A stretch of DNA of 64,000 bases from Thysanoteuthis rhombus (Eukaryota; Mollusca; Cephalopoda; Oegopsida; Thysanoteuthidae): contig OY735231.1 of NCBI GenBank assembly GCA_963457665.1, positions 34,481,369-34,545,368 on the forward strand. The letters run 5' to 3'. Below are positions 23,033 through 33,805 of the stretch, piece by piece; positions within the stretch are counted from its first letter, which is position 1, and each line of letters opens with the position of its first letter. A program made the position numbers and the translations under genes. Below the pieces are notes generated by a model, which saw only the letters and a program-made list of their open reading frames with translations, was not told the origin of the DNA and searched no databases.

Positions 23033-23344
23033 TCAAACACTTATTGTCCGGAATATGTTAAATCCATTCAGGGCTGTACTTATCATGACTCCAGGCATCT
23101 GAGGATGCCAATGGATTTCTTTGATGTCCGTCTGACCCTGATGAAGAAATAGCAACTGGGGAGGGACATCTGGATTCTCATCACTGCTGCCTTCAGCTTC
23201 TGTGTCTCTCTCTACGGCCAAATCCCAAATTGAGATCATGTCGTCAGATCCTGATGCTGCGAATACGCTGCTGTCCGTTGGATGCCATTCCACTGATGTG
23301 ATCGGGGCTTTGTGCTGTTTAAATGTCGCACAAGGTTTGCCTTC
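23033..23344 (-). CDS. GRWD1: GRWD1 exon 6 and stop
   Basis: 312 nt including [42 protein letters not shown], an acidic insert, then [19 protein letters not shown] and FNIFRTISV. Acceptor ttaatacag|GAA. On the minus strand an AATAAA (TTTATT on + at 22983-22988) lies about 45 nt past the stop, so the 3'UTR may be very short. Confidence 0.97.
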   Translation of the reverse strand, partial: EGKPCATFKQHKAPITSVEWHPTDSSVFAASGSDDMISIWDLAVERDTEAEGSSDENPDVPPQLLFLHQGQTDIKEIHWHPQMPGVMISTALNGFNIFRTISV

Positions 23345-26300
23345 CTGTATTAAAAAATAAAATAAAAAATCAGAAATTGCATAAATAAGCCAATATCTAT
23401 ACTCCAATTCTCATCATGATCTACATCCACTATGCTCCAACAGGTAAAAACCTGACTAATCATAAGAGAAAGAATTCCATTATTCTCCAATTGGTCAGGT
23501 TCCGACCAATCACTAGTAGTTAGTTAGTTTTAGTGTTAGTTCTTTGACTATTCAATTTATCATGAAATGAATTGTTGAATCGCTGTTAGCTTCTGTGATT
23601 AAAATTAGAAAAGAAAATTTATCTTAGCATGAAATAACGAATATCACTTCTTAGCAAAGATGCAGGAAGGATTATAAAAAATAATTTTAAAAAAAGTCCT
23701 TACTTTAAATTGTCGCAAGTCCCAGATCTTGATGACACCATCATCTCCACCTGAGACAATGAAAGGATCATTCTTGTTCCAATGGATAACATTTACATCC
23801 GCCTCGTGGGCATCGCTACAGGTGAGCATACAAGCTTTGGTCGGAGCTACTCGAGCATCCCAGATCTTAATACTTTTATCCACAGAGCAAGAAGCAAAAA
23901 CCTGAAAAAGAAACAAGACAGGAAAAAAAATTATTACAGAATAGTTTTCCCTTCATTCCAACAAAAATCTCTCGGAAAAAAACCATTTGTGCCAATGGGT
24001 ATAACGAATTTTGCCAGTATTGGGTTTGGCAAAAAGTATATTCAGTTGGAGAGAAAAAAAAAAAACAACAAAAATAAACATTAACATGAACCAAATTTTT
24101 TAGTTACCCATTTTGATCTTAAAAAGGGAGAGCCACCTATCGATAACAAGGATAAGTTTTGATAGTCTGATAACTGGAGAATTAGCAATTTCTAGAGTGT
24201 GAATTGCTTATAATTCTGTTTGATAATTTATTCTGTGAACAATTTCAGGCTTTTCTCACTTGAATGCCATTTCAGTAGTTGTGTGGTAGGCTTCAATTTG
24301 TAGCCAAGATTACATACAAATACTAATTTGAATTTTTGTAAGAATTAAAATTACTTGTCTAAAACCCATTATTTTGCTGACAGTTATAAGTAAGTTATTA
24401 AGGGTGGGAGGAGAGAAAGGGGCTGATGGCTGCTACGGGCTCTATAAATGTGACAACTCATCATATATAAATATGAAGAAGATTTAAAAACTACAGGGAA
24501 AAAATCTGGTTTTCCTTCACAAAATTATAATAGAAAAAGTCTAACTTACATTAGCTTCACTTGGTGACCACTGGATATCCTCCACAGAGGCCGTGTGACT
24601 ACAGTAGGGACGTTGATCTACGTGCCATTCACCCCCCGACTTCATTTTCCATACGTGGATGTTTTTATTGCAATCTCCAGTTGCAAGCTGACCTGTAAAT
24701 AGAAGGTAGAGAGCATTAAGAGATAATTCGTAGAGAAATTCCTGATAATTCAAAACACTTGTTGCAATAATCACTGAGTACAGCTTTATTATTTTACAGC
24801 TAATTTGCAGTCAGTTTGAATATTCTCACTTATTCACCATTTCTCTTCTCTGACATTGAGATGCCAAAAGTACTGAGCTAATGTAAAAGTTGTTGATTAC
24901 AAATAAATCATTTCCGAGTTCTGATCTGTTTCTGTGGAGAACTATCACTAAAAGGTTCTTATAATAAAGAAGACCTGATAAAAAATGTTGGAAAACTTTT
25001 TTATTATTATTATCATCATTATCATGGAACCATTGAATCTGGACAAAGAAAAATTCATATCTTGAAGGATTCAGGGATGAAATATAGACAATTAGCAAAG
25101 AAACATCTTGAGCTCCTAGTTCCCAATGAAAAAAAATACATAACTGTAAATAACATCATTTTATCATAATATACATTACATGATACAGGTAACAAACATA
25201 TTAAAAAGTTGTAACTATATATGATAAAAAATATTTTGAACATATTTCATAAATAATATATTGTTAATGATATCTAAATAATAAATGAAATTTGATTTAT
25301 ACCATAACTGGAAATTTTTTTCTCACCTGGTATCTTGGGTGACCAATCGATGGCAAATCCTTCTGTTTGGTGACCCTTGAATCTGAATATAGGTGTTGGA
25401 GAATTACCGGTTCTGATATAAGCACTGAGAGCCTGCATATTATCCACAGCTTCAAAAGGTTTGCTCAAGTCCCAAATATAAACGTGTCCATTTTCTGACC
25501 AAGTTGCAGCCAAATGTTTATTTTCTATTTTAGTACCCTATAAAAAGGAAATCCACACAAAAATTAGATTATTTAAGCTTCATCTCTCAGTTTTATATAA
25601 CGCACACATACATAAGAACTTGTAGGGTCTGTGAGACTGACATATGGTAAAGAGGGACACTTTCTGATTTAGTGTGAAAGATCTTTTATCAGCCTCTGTT
25701 TGATATTGGATACGCCATCAACAAATCCGTGCAGAATTTAGTTTATAATATCAATATTATTGTTAGTTCAATAAAATTAACACAAACTCATTGAATATTT
25801 TGTGAAAAATGGGTTGTTTTAAAATTAAACATCAGATTTTAGACTTTGAAGCAACAGCCGTCTTGTTGAAATGTAATAAAAATTCAAAGGAAGTTTTAAA
25901 TTTAATTTTTATCAATTTAAATAAATTTCAACACATTGTATGACAAACACGCAGACAAAAATGTGAAGTACAGAGGGCGGTGAGCAGAACGGAACTGGGC
26001 ATTTGCACATCGATTTTATTCTATGTTCAAGTAGCCATATGGTGGCCCAATGGATATGTCATCTGCTTGCTTATCTCCAGGTCAGACATTCAAATCATGG
26101 CAGGATTCACTCAATTTTATACACTTGTTCGTTGTTTTTTTTTTTTTTTTACATACGCTAAAGAAAACAAAAAATGACAAGGGCTCCCTTCATGATAGTT
26201 TTACAAATAACTAAACTCTAAATTACTAACTCCAACTGGATTCTAATTTACTGATGCACTTCGGGGACAGACCCTTTTTTGTGTCTAATATATAAGTAAA

Positions 26301-29300
26301 AAAAAAAAGAAGATTGCTCACAATAAGTTATAGAACTGTTTCTTTGTCAATGCTAGATTTGGTCAGAAGAGGAGATAGCACAGAGACTTACCAAAAATGG
26401 CATTGGAATAGTATAGAATTTAGAAATCAAGCTAGTTTGGGGACAAAGGTTCAATACTGGTGTAGTGCACCCTATACTTTTAGTGAGGAATAAAGTACGA
26501 AACTCTTTTAGCTTGATATATAAAACGTCACTTCCTCCGACAACCCCTATAAAACCCCTGGACGCACATGGTCCAATGCTCATTAGCTCCACTAGCTGGT
26601 TACGCTTCTAGCCCCGGCCTCTGCGGTCAGCCATTCTCTCTTTCCTTCTCCTTACAACTCTGACGCCAGCACTATCAAGACAAAAAAGCTCCCACCTTGA
26701 TAGTGCTGGCGTCAGAGTTGTAGGGAGAAGGAGAGAGAGAATGGCCGACCGCAGAGGCCGGGGCTAGAAGCGTAACCAGCTAGTGGAGCTAATGAGCATT
26801 GGACCATGTGCGTCCAGGGGTTTTATAGGGGTCATTGGAGGAAGTGACATTTTGGATATCTAGCTAAAAGAAGAGTTTCGTACTTAATTCCTAACTAAAA
26901 GTATAGGAGGCACTACACTGGCCAACTGATGCTATTTCAATGCCTTTTTTGGCCGTCTTCAATACACATGAAAGCAGTTTCATCCAATTTCTAACTATGT
27001 TCCTTAACTATTTGAACATCATCCTAGAAAGAGTAATGTGAACTCTCCTCTCACAAGATACAGTCTGCTATACCAGACTTTTCTATTTCCCCATTAGATA
27101 TGTTTTTTTCTTTCAAAGTGGTAGCATTCTGATACGTTTATGTATTCAGGAGTTGTATTTGGTCACAAATTCCAGCCATATCTTCCATAACTTAAAGATG
27201 AGTCATTACCATTTTAAGAGTTAGTCCTGCAATATACTGCTCTAATCAACATGAAATTTAGTTGCCAGGACTTTGAAAAACTGCGACCATTTCCTGTTTT
27301 TCATGTGTAATTATCCAACGATGCAAGATCTATCTTTTGTAATTATTCCCATTGATTCTATTAATAGCTCAACGTGAATATGTCTCATCCGAGTGAAAAT
27401 TTCGATTAATCAATTGTGTATTCAAGATCATTAGACTTTGCTATTATTACTGCACATCATTTCTATGAAAAGTGCTGACATCAATATGAAATACCAAGTC
27501 AAGTTAGTCCCAGAATTTGTGAATGAAACATATTCCGGTTAGTCATTCAATAAAATAAAAAAAAGGTGATCAATGAATAAGTTACTTCATTTGCTTTTTG
27601 TTGGGCCTTGATCAATGAAATTTCTGAAACCCTATTCAATAAAAAATAAAACAAAAGCAAACAATGCTAAATCGATCCCCTAGTTTATGTCCAGCAGCAA
27701 CTTAAATTGTGAATTGAACCTAAAAACTTATTTGGTGGGGAAAGGTTTTCAAAAAACAATTTCTAGGCATAAGAAGAAGTAAGCGTTTGAATTTTCAGCC
27801 CACTAGCACCATTGGTGAGATCTGTATGCATGATACATACATAAGCAAGCCATCCAACTTAAAAACTGAAGAAATCTATGTTGATTTTGACAGTTTCTGA
27901 GAAGGGAATATAATCTGCCGACTTACCCGGATCCTGTTGATACATCCTTTGTGTTTAATGGGCGCCGATTCCAATTCAGGTTGTTCGTCTTCATCTTCGC
28001 TTTCATCTGAAGAATCATCGTCATCTTCGGGTTTATTTTCTTTCTGCTTGATCCGGTGTAAGTTGCTCATCTTCACAACTGATACATTATTCTGGCGGCT
28101 CTGAGCTGACTGAGTGCCAGTCACCATATAAAACGTTATGGGGAATGTGTCTCGGTTGTCTCCCAATTCGTCAGGTAGCAGATCAAAACTCAAGCAAGGG
28201 TCGCCTACAATTTGACAAATACAATGGAAATGGTTCTTAAATCATCGTTTGTTTCAAGTGTTGAGAATTAGAGTATAAACTGTAGAAAAAGGTAATTATT
28301 GCTTCGGGGCTACAATAGACAATTTTTTCATTCATGAGAAAGTGATGAAGCTAGACGGATTCTCACCTGCATAATATCACGTAAGGAAATATACAGACTA
28401 TAACTTGTAGATATATTTTGATATTTTATTTTTGTAAACTCAAGTGTCCTTTCACCGTACTTCCATTTACTTACAGCCTTTCTTCATCATAATCGTATTT
28501 GACGGCATATAAGACAACCCGCTCTTCCTAATGTCTCAAAAGGTAAACATTATCTTCATTGTCCAATTATTCCAGCATAGTCCGAAACTTAAAAGGGGAA
28601 TTGAAAAAAAAAGCAGTATATTTATTTAATGATAAATGAGAGGAATCGACAGGTAAAAATGCGCTTTATTTCACAACATTCCTAGATGGAATAAGGAGGG
28701 TGTACATGCCATCAAAAAACTGAAGTTATTTCACACACAAAGAGTGGAAATCGGCAGAAAATTGACATCGCTTATTATCTTTTTTGAACAGAAATCCAAC
28801 ATCCTTTCTTCGCAATTTATCGATCCGGAAGAAAGACGGAGAAAGAAATCTTTTGTGATCAAATTATTCTAAAAACAACCATTCAGAGTACGAAGATAAG
28901 TAAATGGTTTGAATCAACATTAAATAAGAAGTACTTCACTGTTTAACTGAAATTAATTGATCTCTCAAAAAGTAAAATTCCACGTGGTCAAGCGATCTGA
29001 CCAAAAAGGGCAACCCAAGATTTCTGGCCATGGTTTGTTTTGCTCGTTTTTTATTTTACCCAAGATTAGCCACAATCTAAGTGACCATTTTGTACCACAA
29101 CCAAGGATCAAATCGTGTGTGAATATCCACTGATTCAATCACCATCATACAACAAATATAAGGCTGATCCGGACTCAACTCGAATTACAACAAAACAAGT
29201 AGAAAACTAAATCTCACCCATGCTGGCTTGATGATACATGATGTAGGCCGTTTCATCGTACTCCAGAGTTTCACCTTCTTTATTTCGGGGCAAATCGTTG

Positions 29301-29410
29301 CCGTTTTCATTATCCGAACCTCCTTCTTCTTCTCCTTCAGTCTCCATTTGATCTTCTTCATCTCCTCCGCTTTCCATTCCGCTTTCATCACTTTCTTCGT
29401 GGCTCGCCAT
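23033..29410 (-). CDS. GRWD1: Glutamate-rich WD repeat-containing protein 1, complete gene
   Basis: Six exons on the minus strand: 29410-29218, 28204-27927, 25537-25327, 24692-24550, 23901-23704, 23344-23033 (1335 nt, 444 residues, vertebrate protein about 446). The N-terminus is Glu/Asp-rich, then [12 protein letters not shown] and [15 protein letters not shown], the conserved opening of the family. Residues about 100-130 form an acidic block ([19 protein letters not shown]). The rest is a WD40 propeller: [70 protein letters not shown] then [24 protein letters not shown] then [19 protein letters not shown], and the exact terminus FRTISV. The family acts in 60S ribosome biogenesis in the nucleolus and binds histones. 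I chose ATG at 29410 (MASHEESDE) because it starts the acidic stretch; an in-frame ATG at 29425 would add MQFVK. Confidence 0.97.
23704..23901 (-). CDS. GRWD1: GRWD1 exon 5
   Basis: 198 nt, phase 0 both ends. [27 protein letters not shown]-like [20 protein letters not shown], and [17 protein letters not shown]. Two complete WD blades with canonical IWD ends. Confidence 0.97.
23902..24549 (-). other. GRWD1: GRWD1 intron 4
   Basis: AT-rich; nothing recognised. The 23345-23703 intron is similar. Confidence 0.6.
24550..24692 (-). CDS. GRWD1: GRWD1 exon 4
   Basis: 143 nt; acceptor ctatttacag|GT, donor AAT|gtaagt. [20 protein letters not shown] then [28 protein letters not shown] and WHVDQRP are near-identical to the vertebrate protein. 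Confidence 0.97.
24693..25326 (-). other. GRWD1: GRWD1 intron 3
   Basis: AT-rich with a short ATT/ATC repeat at about 25000-25025. Nothing else seen. Confidence 0.6.
25327..25537 (-). CDS. GRWD1: GRWD1 exon 3
   Basis: 211 nt; acceptor tttttatag|GGT, donor CCAG|gtgaga. It opens with [20 protein letters not shown], the first WD blade, and ends with [16 protein letters not shown]. The intron before it (25538-27926) carries the long hairpin element. Confidence 0.95.
26033..26125 (+). repeat. tRNA-Arg-like SINE head
   Basis: GGTGGCCCAATGGATATGTC is an Arg-tRNA-type D arm and A box. GACATTCAAATCATGGC is a decayed B box 45 nt later. In GRWD1 intron 2, antisense to the gene. tRNA-Arg-related SINEs are known from octopus. 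Confidence 0.6.
26389..26962. mobile_element. Foldback/MITE-like element: long near-perfect hairpin in GRWD1 intron 2
   Basis: Left arm ends at 26679 (GACGCCAGCACTATCAAG) and right arm starts at 26696 (CTTGATAGTGCTGGCGTC), leaving a 16-nt loop. Pairing continues outward for about 220 bp with few mismatches to GTGTAGTGC/GCACTACAC (26459 / 26919). It resumes as CCAAAAATGGCATTGGAATA / CTATTTCAATGCCTTTTTTG after an extra 45 bases in the left arm. The centre is unusually GC-rich (CCCCGGCCTCTGCGGTC). No coding capacity. Class uncertain. Confidence 0.8.
27562..27900 (-). repeat. Interspersed repeat family A, near-full copy
   Basis: Reverse order of blocks: GGTGATCAATGAATAAGTTA; CCCCTAGTTTATGTCCAGCA; CAGCCCACTAGCACCATTGG; GCATGATACATACATAAGCA; AACTTAAAAACTGAAGAAA. 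Its end lies about 30 bases from the GRWD1 exon 2 donor. Confidence 0.7.
27927..28204 (-). CDS. GRWD1: GRWD1 exon 2
   Basis: 278 nt; acceptor ttgtag|GC, donor CGG|gtaagt. It encodes [20 protein letters not shown], the strand [20 protein letters not shown], the acidic linker, and [11 protein letters not shown], which enters the first blade. Confidence 0.97.
28205..29217 (-). other. GRWD1: GRWD1 intron 1
   Basis: AT-rich; no repeat family recognised. Confidence 0.6.
29218..29410 (-). CDS. GRWD1: GRWD1 exon 1
   Basis: 193 nt coding. [20 protein letters not shown] then an acidic run and [18 protein letters not shown]. Donor ATGG|gtgaga in the minus sense, phase 1. The [12 protein letters not shown] segment corresponds to vertebrate MDEEAYVLYHRA. 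Confidence 0.95.
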
Positions 29411-29520
29411 CTTCACGAATTGCACGTGGTAAAAATGAATAAGGCGGAAATGTTTCTATTACGCATGCGTATTTAAAAAACACGACGAGTTGTGTTGAAT
29501 TATCTCCCTTTAACCTGCTC
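29411..29520 (-). promoter_or_regulatory. Probable GRWD1 promoter with an NRF-1-like palindrome
   Basis: Just upstream of the GRWD1 start is ACGCATGCGT (29461-29470), close to the NRF-1 consensus GCGCATGCGC, about 50 nt before the ATG. A TTATCTCCCTT motif follows at about 29499. There is no clear TATA box at a usual distance. This fits a housekeeping ribosome-biogenesis gene; function is inferred. Confidence 0.35.
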
Positions 29521-29934
29521 TCTGTCAATCAGCTCAACTTACTTCGGCACAAGTAGTAGAGGACTCAGTAAGGATTTAACTCATTAAACTTATAAATATT
29601 TCTGTTAAAAAATCTGTTAGAAGAGCTGTGGTAAGCACTGAACTTGCTATTTTATGTACAACCTGGGTATCATAGATTTTAGTAGTAATAATATTAGTTA
29701 TGGAATCTGAGACCAGTTTATCAGAGTACAAAATTATTTTTGGATGGGTGTGTCATTTTGATACTGACTATTGAAACTCAAAGAAATTAATGTTTTTTTT
29801 TATGGATGCAGTCGAAACTATCAACAAAAAATGCTTGTCAGTTTGAAGATTATCAAAATTATTTTAAGAATATGTTGTTGTTTTTTTTGTTTGTTTGTTT
29901 TTTTTTCAGTGGATCATGACGGACCACTGAGTTT

Positions 29935-30120
29935 TAATGCTCTGTGCACTCATGCAGAACCTAGCCAAAGATTTGTGACTCGGTTGGCTGGGACACCTAC
30001 AAAGATTATCACCATCAAAACCTGCTAGGTAAGCCCTCACTAAATATGATTGTCCAACCAGGAGACCACCAGGAAAACCAAAAATAACATGGATTGCTAA
30101 ATGACGGAAGATGGTCAAAT
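29935..30120 (+). mobile_element. Possible LINE ORF2 C-terminal relic
   Basis: One frame from about 30058 reads RRPPGKPKITWIAK, resembling the G.RRRGRP...W motif common near the end of non-LTR retrotransposon ORF2. Stops follow at once. Weak call from one motif. Confidence 0.3.
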
Positions 30121-30904
30121 AGATACTTAGAAAGAACAACCTCTGATCTAGAAACGCTGGAATCTTGGAGGGTGTGGAGTGTGCACACAATTGCTGAATG
30201 GTTGGAAAACATTCATAATGACAACTTTGATGGTGTTAACTCACTGTGCAGTAATAAAACCCCCCAAAAATCTCATAAGAATAGTTACATGAGAATTTTC
30301 AAAATTGCTGGAAAAAACATTTCAAATGTTGCTGATTTCCAATAGTTTTTCTCACCACGAATTTTTTTGAAAATGATGATTTTCTCATCCTCTCCTGTGG
30401 AACAGTGAAAAATACATTTAATATCAAAAGCGGATAAGACTAAATAATCTTACTTTTTTAGTCTCAACAAGAGGAGCTTGCGCTGTAATATTACATTCTC
30501 TGATTGGTGATCACCTTCACTTTTCAAAGACCAGAAATCAAATAACAAAATTAGATTTTACAGACAGATAGGATCAAAATAACAAGTTCCATCCAATATT
30601 TTACATCCACTCAAAAGGCTGTTCATGTACACTTAGCAGTAATACCCTTAGAAAAGGCCTGAATCCACATCTCTGTGCTCTGTCCCATGAGATATTCTGA
30701 CAGGAAATGTCTCATCACTTGCATGCCACACAGAGAAGAGAAAGAGATGCACAAATTATTCTCTCATAAATATCTTATCTCTAAGATATTGATAATGATA
30801 GGAAGAAATGAGACTGGATGCTTCAGGGTCAAACTCTACTCTGACTGAAACTTAAATAACTTAGTTTAAAAGTTTTTAAAATACTTCAACTTTTATATTT
30901 AGGA
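30121..30904. other. Unassigned sequence
   Basis: No gene recognised. At 30820 a block (GGATGCTTCAGGGTCAAACT) is shared with 37240 and 45365, indicating another interspersed repeat. Confidence 0.4.
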
Positions 30905-31575
30905 ATACAACTATTTTTGCCACCATGCCAAATTTTCAAAAAATGAAAAACTGTCTTTCCTATTTGTTAAGGGGAGTGTATGCGCAAAATCATCTGCTAT
31001 GATCGGTCAATGCAACTATCACAGCCACAAGGCCAAATTTTCAAAAATAAAAAAATGTTTTACCTACTTGTTGAGCAAAATTTTCCGCTATGATCGGTCA
31101 GGAATATACGAGTGACACATACATAGTTAATAAGCGTGACTATCTTCAATTTTTCAAAAATAAACAAAAATCTGTTTTATCTATTTGTTGAGGGGAGTGT
31201 GTGTGTGCAAAATTTCTGTGCAAAACATACATAGATAGAAAAACGCAACTATCTCAGCCACTAGACCGAATCTTTAAAAACCAAAAAAATCCCTTTTTTA
31301 TTTTTATTTTACTAGATATAGTTTTGTTAATTTTTATTATCAATTTTCAACTTTTGACTTCATCTTAATTGTTGTTGCAAGAACTATTTAGATGGATGTA
31401 AATAACAGCCAAAAATTATTGATTAGAAAAACTGTTTTCCCTTCTCATTGAATGAAGTGTTTACGCAAAATTTCATATTTCTACAACAAACAGTTTGGGC
31501 TGTACAAGTGACATATACATCAATAGAAAAATGCAACTATTACAACCATTATGCTGAATTTTGAAAAAAGGTTTA
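30905..31575. repeat. Degenerate tandem array, unit roughly 120-190 bp
   Basis: Four diverged units share GCAACTATCACAGCCACAAG, CCAAATTTTCAAAAATAAAA, TATTTGTTGAGGGGAGTGTG and GCTATGATCGGTCA blocks in the same order (starts near 30915, 31010, 31135, 31245, a distant one near 31520). Confidence 0.65.
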
Positions 31576-31959
31576 TATATTAGCTTTCCATTTTCTTTCT
31601 TTCTCTCTCTCTTTCTTCCCTTCATTGATCGCAGATGTAGAAATGGAATCTCTCTATATTTACTTGAATTAGACCTTTCGAGTTTTTGGCCTGGAGCTTT
31701 TTGGTCTAAATTTGAATGTCATTGTTGTTAGATAGAAAGATGAAGTCAACTCCAACAATGGGAGTTTGACAAAAAAGCTGTTAGTGGAATAGTTGGGTTA
31801 TTCACCTACAATTGCAACCACTGCTCAGTCTACTACAACCTACAATCACACAGTCAAGAGTTTTTTTAAATGTAGACCTGGAGTAATACAGTGTATTGCA
31901 GACTGGGTATTGTGTATTGAGTGCCATACTTGGAATACAAGATAGTATGAAATCATCTA

Positions 31960-32200
31960 TGGGATTAGCAAGTCAACTATAACATTGTGACTATAATGGT
32001 TCAATACCATCCTATTGAGGCAGGCTCTCCTTGAGGCTGGTATTGAATCTCTGCCTATAGATTAGCCCAATTTCCAAATTTAATGCTATTTCAATGACTG
32101 TGTTGAGTGAGACTCTGAGATAAAGCTTGGATTATCTCCCCTTCTGGCCAAATCTAGTAACCCTTATTGTATGCCACACTTAAAATCTGAGATAAAATTA
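31960..32200. repeat. Interspersed repeat family D
   Basis: GGCTGGTATTGAATCTCTGC (about 32036) and AAGCTTGGATTATCTCCCCT (about 32124) match 49496 and 49566 in order and spacing. The first block read on minus resembles a tRNA B box. Confidence 0.55.
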
Positions 32201-32296
32201 GATCACCTATGAGATTTGCAAGTGAATCATTGACACCCATAACATTGTGACGTTGTCAGTATTTAGAACAAGTAAAAAAAACTCAACAATTCCATA

Positions 32297-32299
<3 letters not shown>

Positions 32300-32371
<72 letters not shown>
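32300..32371. repeat. (TA)n microsatellite
   Basis: About 36 uninterrupted TA units, the longest in the window. Confidence 0.98.
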
Positions 32372-32372
<1 letters not shown>

Positions 32373-33739
32373 CAGTTCAATGTACCACAAACAAATCGTA
32401 CTATGAAACAAATACAACATATTTGTAAAATATCCTCAAGTACAAATATAATTTGGCTACAAGGAATTATCTTAACCTACCTAAAAGTATAACAGTACTG
32501 GAAACATAACATCTGATAATGAGGATGTGACATCTGGACATACAACAACATTCAAGTGGAACCAACTCAATCATATTTGATCAAGATTTGTTGACATAAC
32601 AATTAGTGACAAGAAACCCTTAGGATATATTAATGTTTGTTACATACATTGTCAACCATGATAGTTGCCAGTTATGAGTGATCAATAAATATAACTTTCT
32701 CACCATTTTTATTTTCTAATGTCTCATGAACAAGACCATTGTATATTTTCACTTGACATAAAAACAATCCCAAGCAAACAAGTTCTCTGGTTTATTTAGA
32801 TTACTTTTATGTGTTTGTTTACTTCATTGTTTGTTAGTTTATGCGAGTTGGAACATGTTTGAAGTTTGAACATCATGAAGAATGCAAAGTCATAACAACA
32901 GACGACAAGGATAAGATTGAGTTTTACATGATACACGTAATGAAGTATATGAGTTTTCTTACTGTCCAAGGTTTGTTTAGGCATTTTTTCTCATACGTGT
33001 GTAATATCTCCAGTGCAGAATTATTGCCTTAGTTTTATCGGAGAGAGTGGTATGCATTAGTTATCTACATTTACCTTGGTTTGAACGATTCTAAGTTGGC
33101 ACCAAAAAAAATATGACGTTATTGATGGATCTGGAAGAGAAAAGGGGAAAATAGCCAGCCATGTTTGTTTACCAAAATGGCAGGATGTTTGTTTTCCAGA
33201 AACGGGACTATGTGGGCCAAATTGTTCTGAGTTTGCATTAGAGAGTTGTCATTGTGACTAAATTGTGTCTTCGTTCATTCATTTTTTATTGATAACATGG
33301 TTAGGACCAAATGCATTCTAACCAACACAAATTAACACACAATGAAGTGAGCAAAGACACGACCATTACTAGCTTAGTACCCATCAAAAATCATGGGATC
33401 ATTAACACATGGATGAATTATACAAATATCTATTTTAGTATAAATTTATTTATTACAAACAAAAACACATACTGTCAAATGAAATTTATTTTTTCTGTCG
33501 ATTTTCTACAACTCTTTTTTTTTCTGTTTTTTAATAATTTGAAAACAATGAGACAATGGAATTAGGTGAAAAATAAATTTCTTTTTTGTTACGAGAATAA
33601 CATCAGTTTTATTCGTGAAAAATCAGAGATGCCTATATTTAATGAAATTGTTTTCAATGCGACTACAGAGACATTTGCTTGAAAACACATCCAAGGACAA
33701 AATATCTATTTTAAATTGGTGGTTGATTTGAATCATTAA
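32372..33739. other. Unassigned sequence
   Basis: No gene recognised. Short repeat J lies at 33365-33392 (TTACTAGCTTAGTACCCATC). Confidence 0.4.
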
Positions 33740-33749
33740 CTTCATTTCA

Positions 33750-33805
33750 TTTATTTTTTTTTTACCAAACTTTGATTCGACCATCTGTAGTCTTCATCAG
33801 AAAAA
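33750..33805 (-). repeat. Decayed hammerhead-like core
   Basis: Minus strand from 33800: CTGATGAAGACTACAGATGG then TCGAATCAAAG. CTGATGA, a short GAC/GTC stem and GAATC instead of GAAAC. Same layout as the 7.7-kb copies. Confidence 0.35.

Noticed and set aside
29207-29425. Upstream in-frame ATG of GRWD1 at 29425 as the true start
   Set aside because: Possible, but MASHEESDE opens directly into the acidic N-terminus; the MQFVK extension has no family counterpart. Not excluded.
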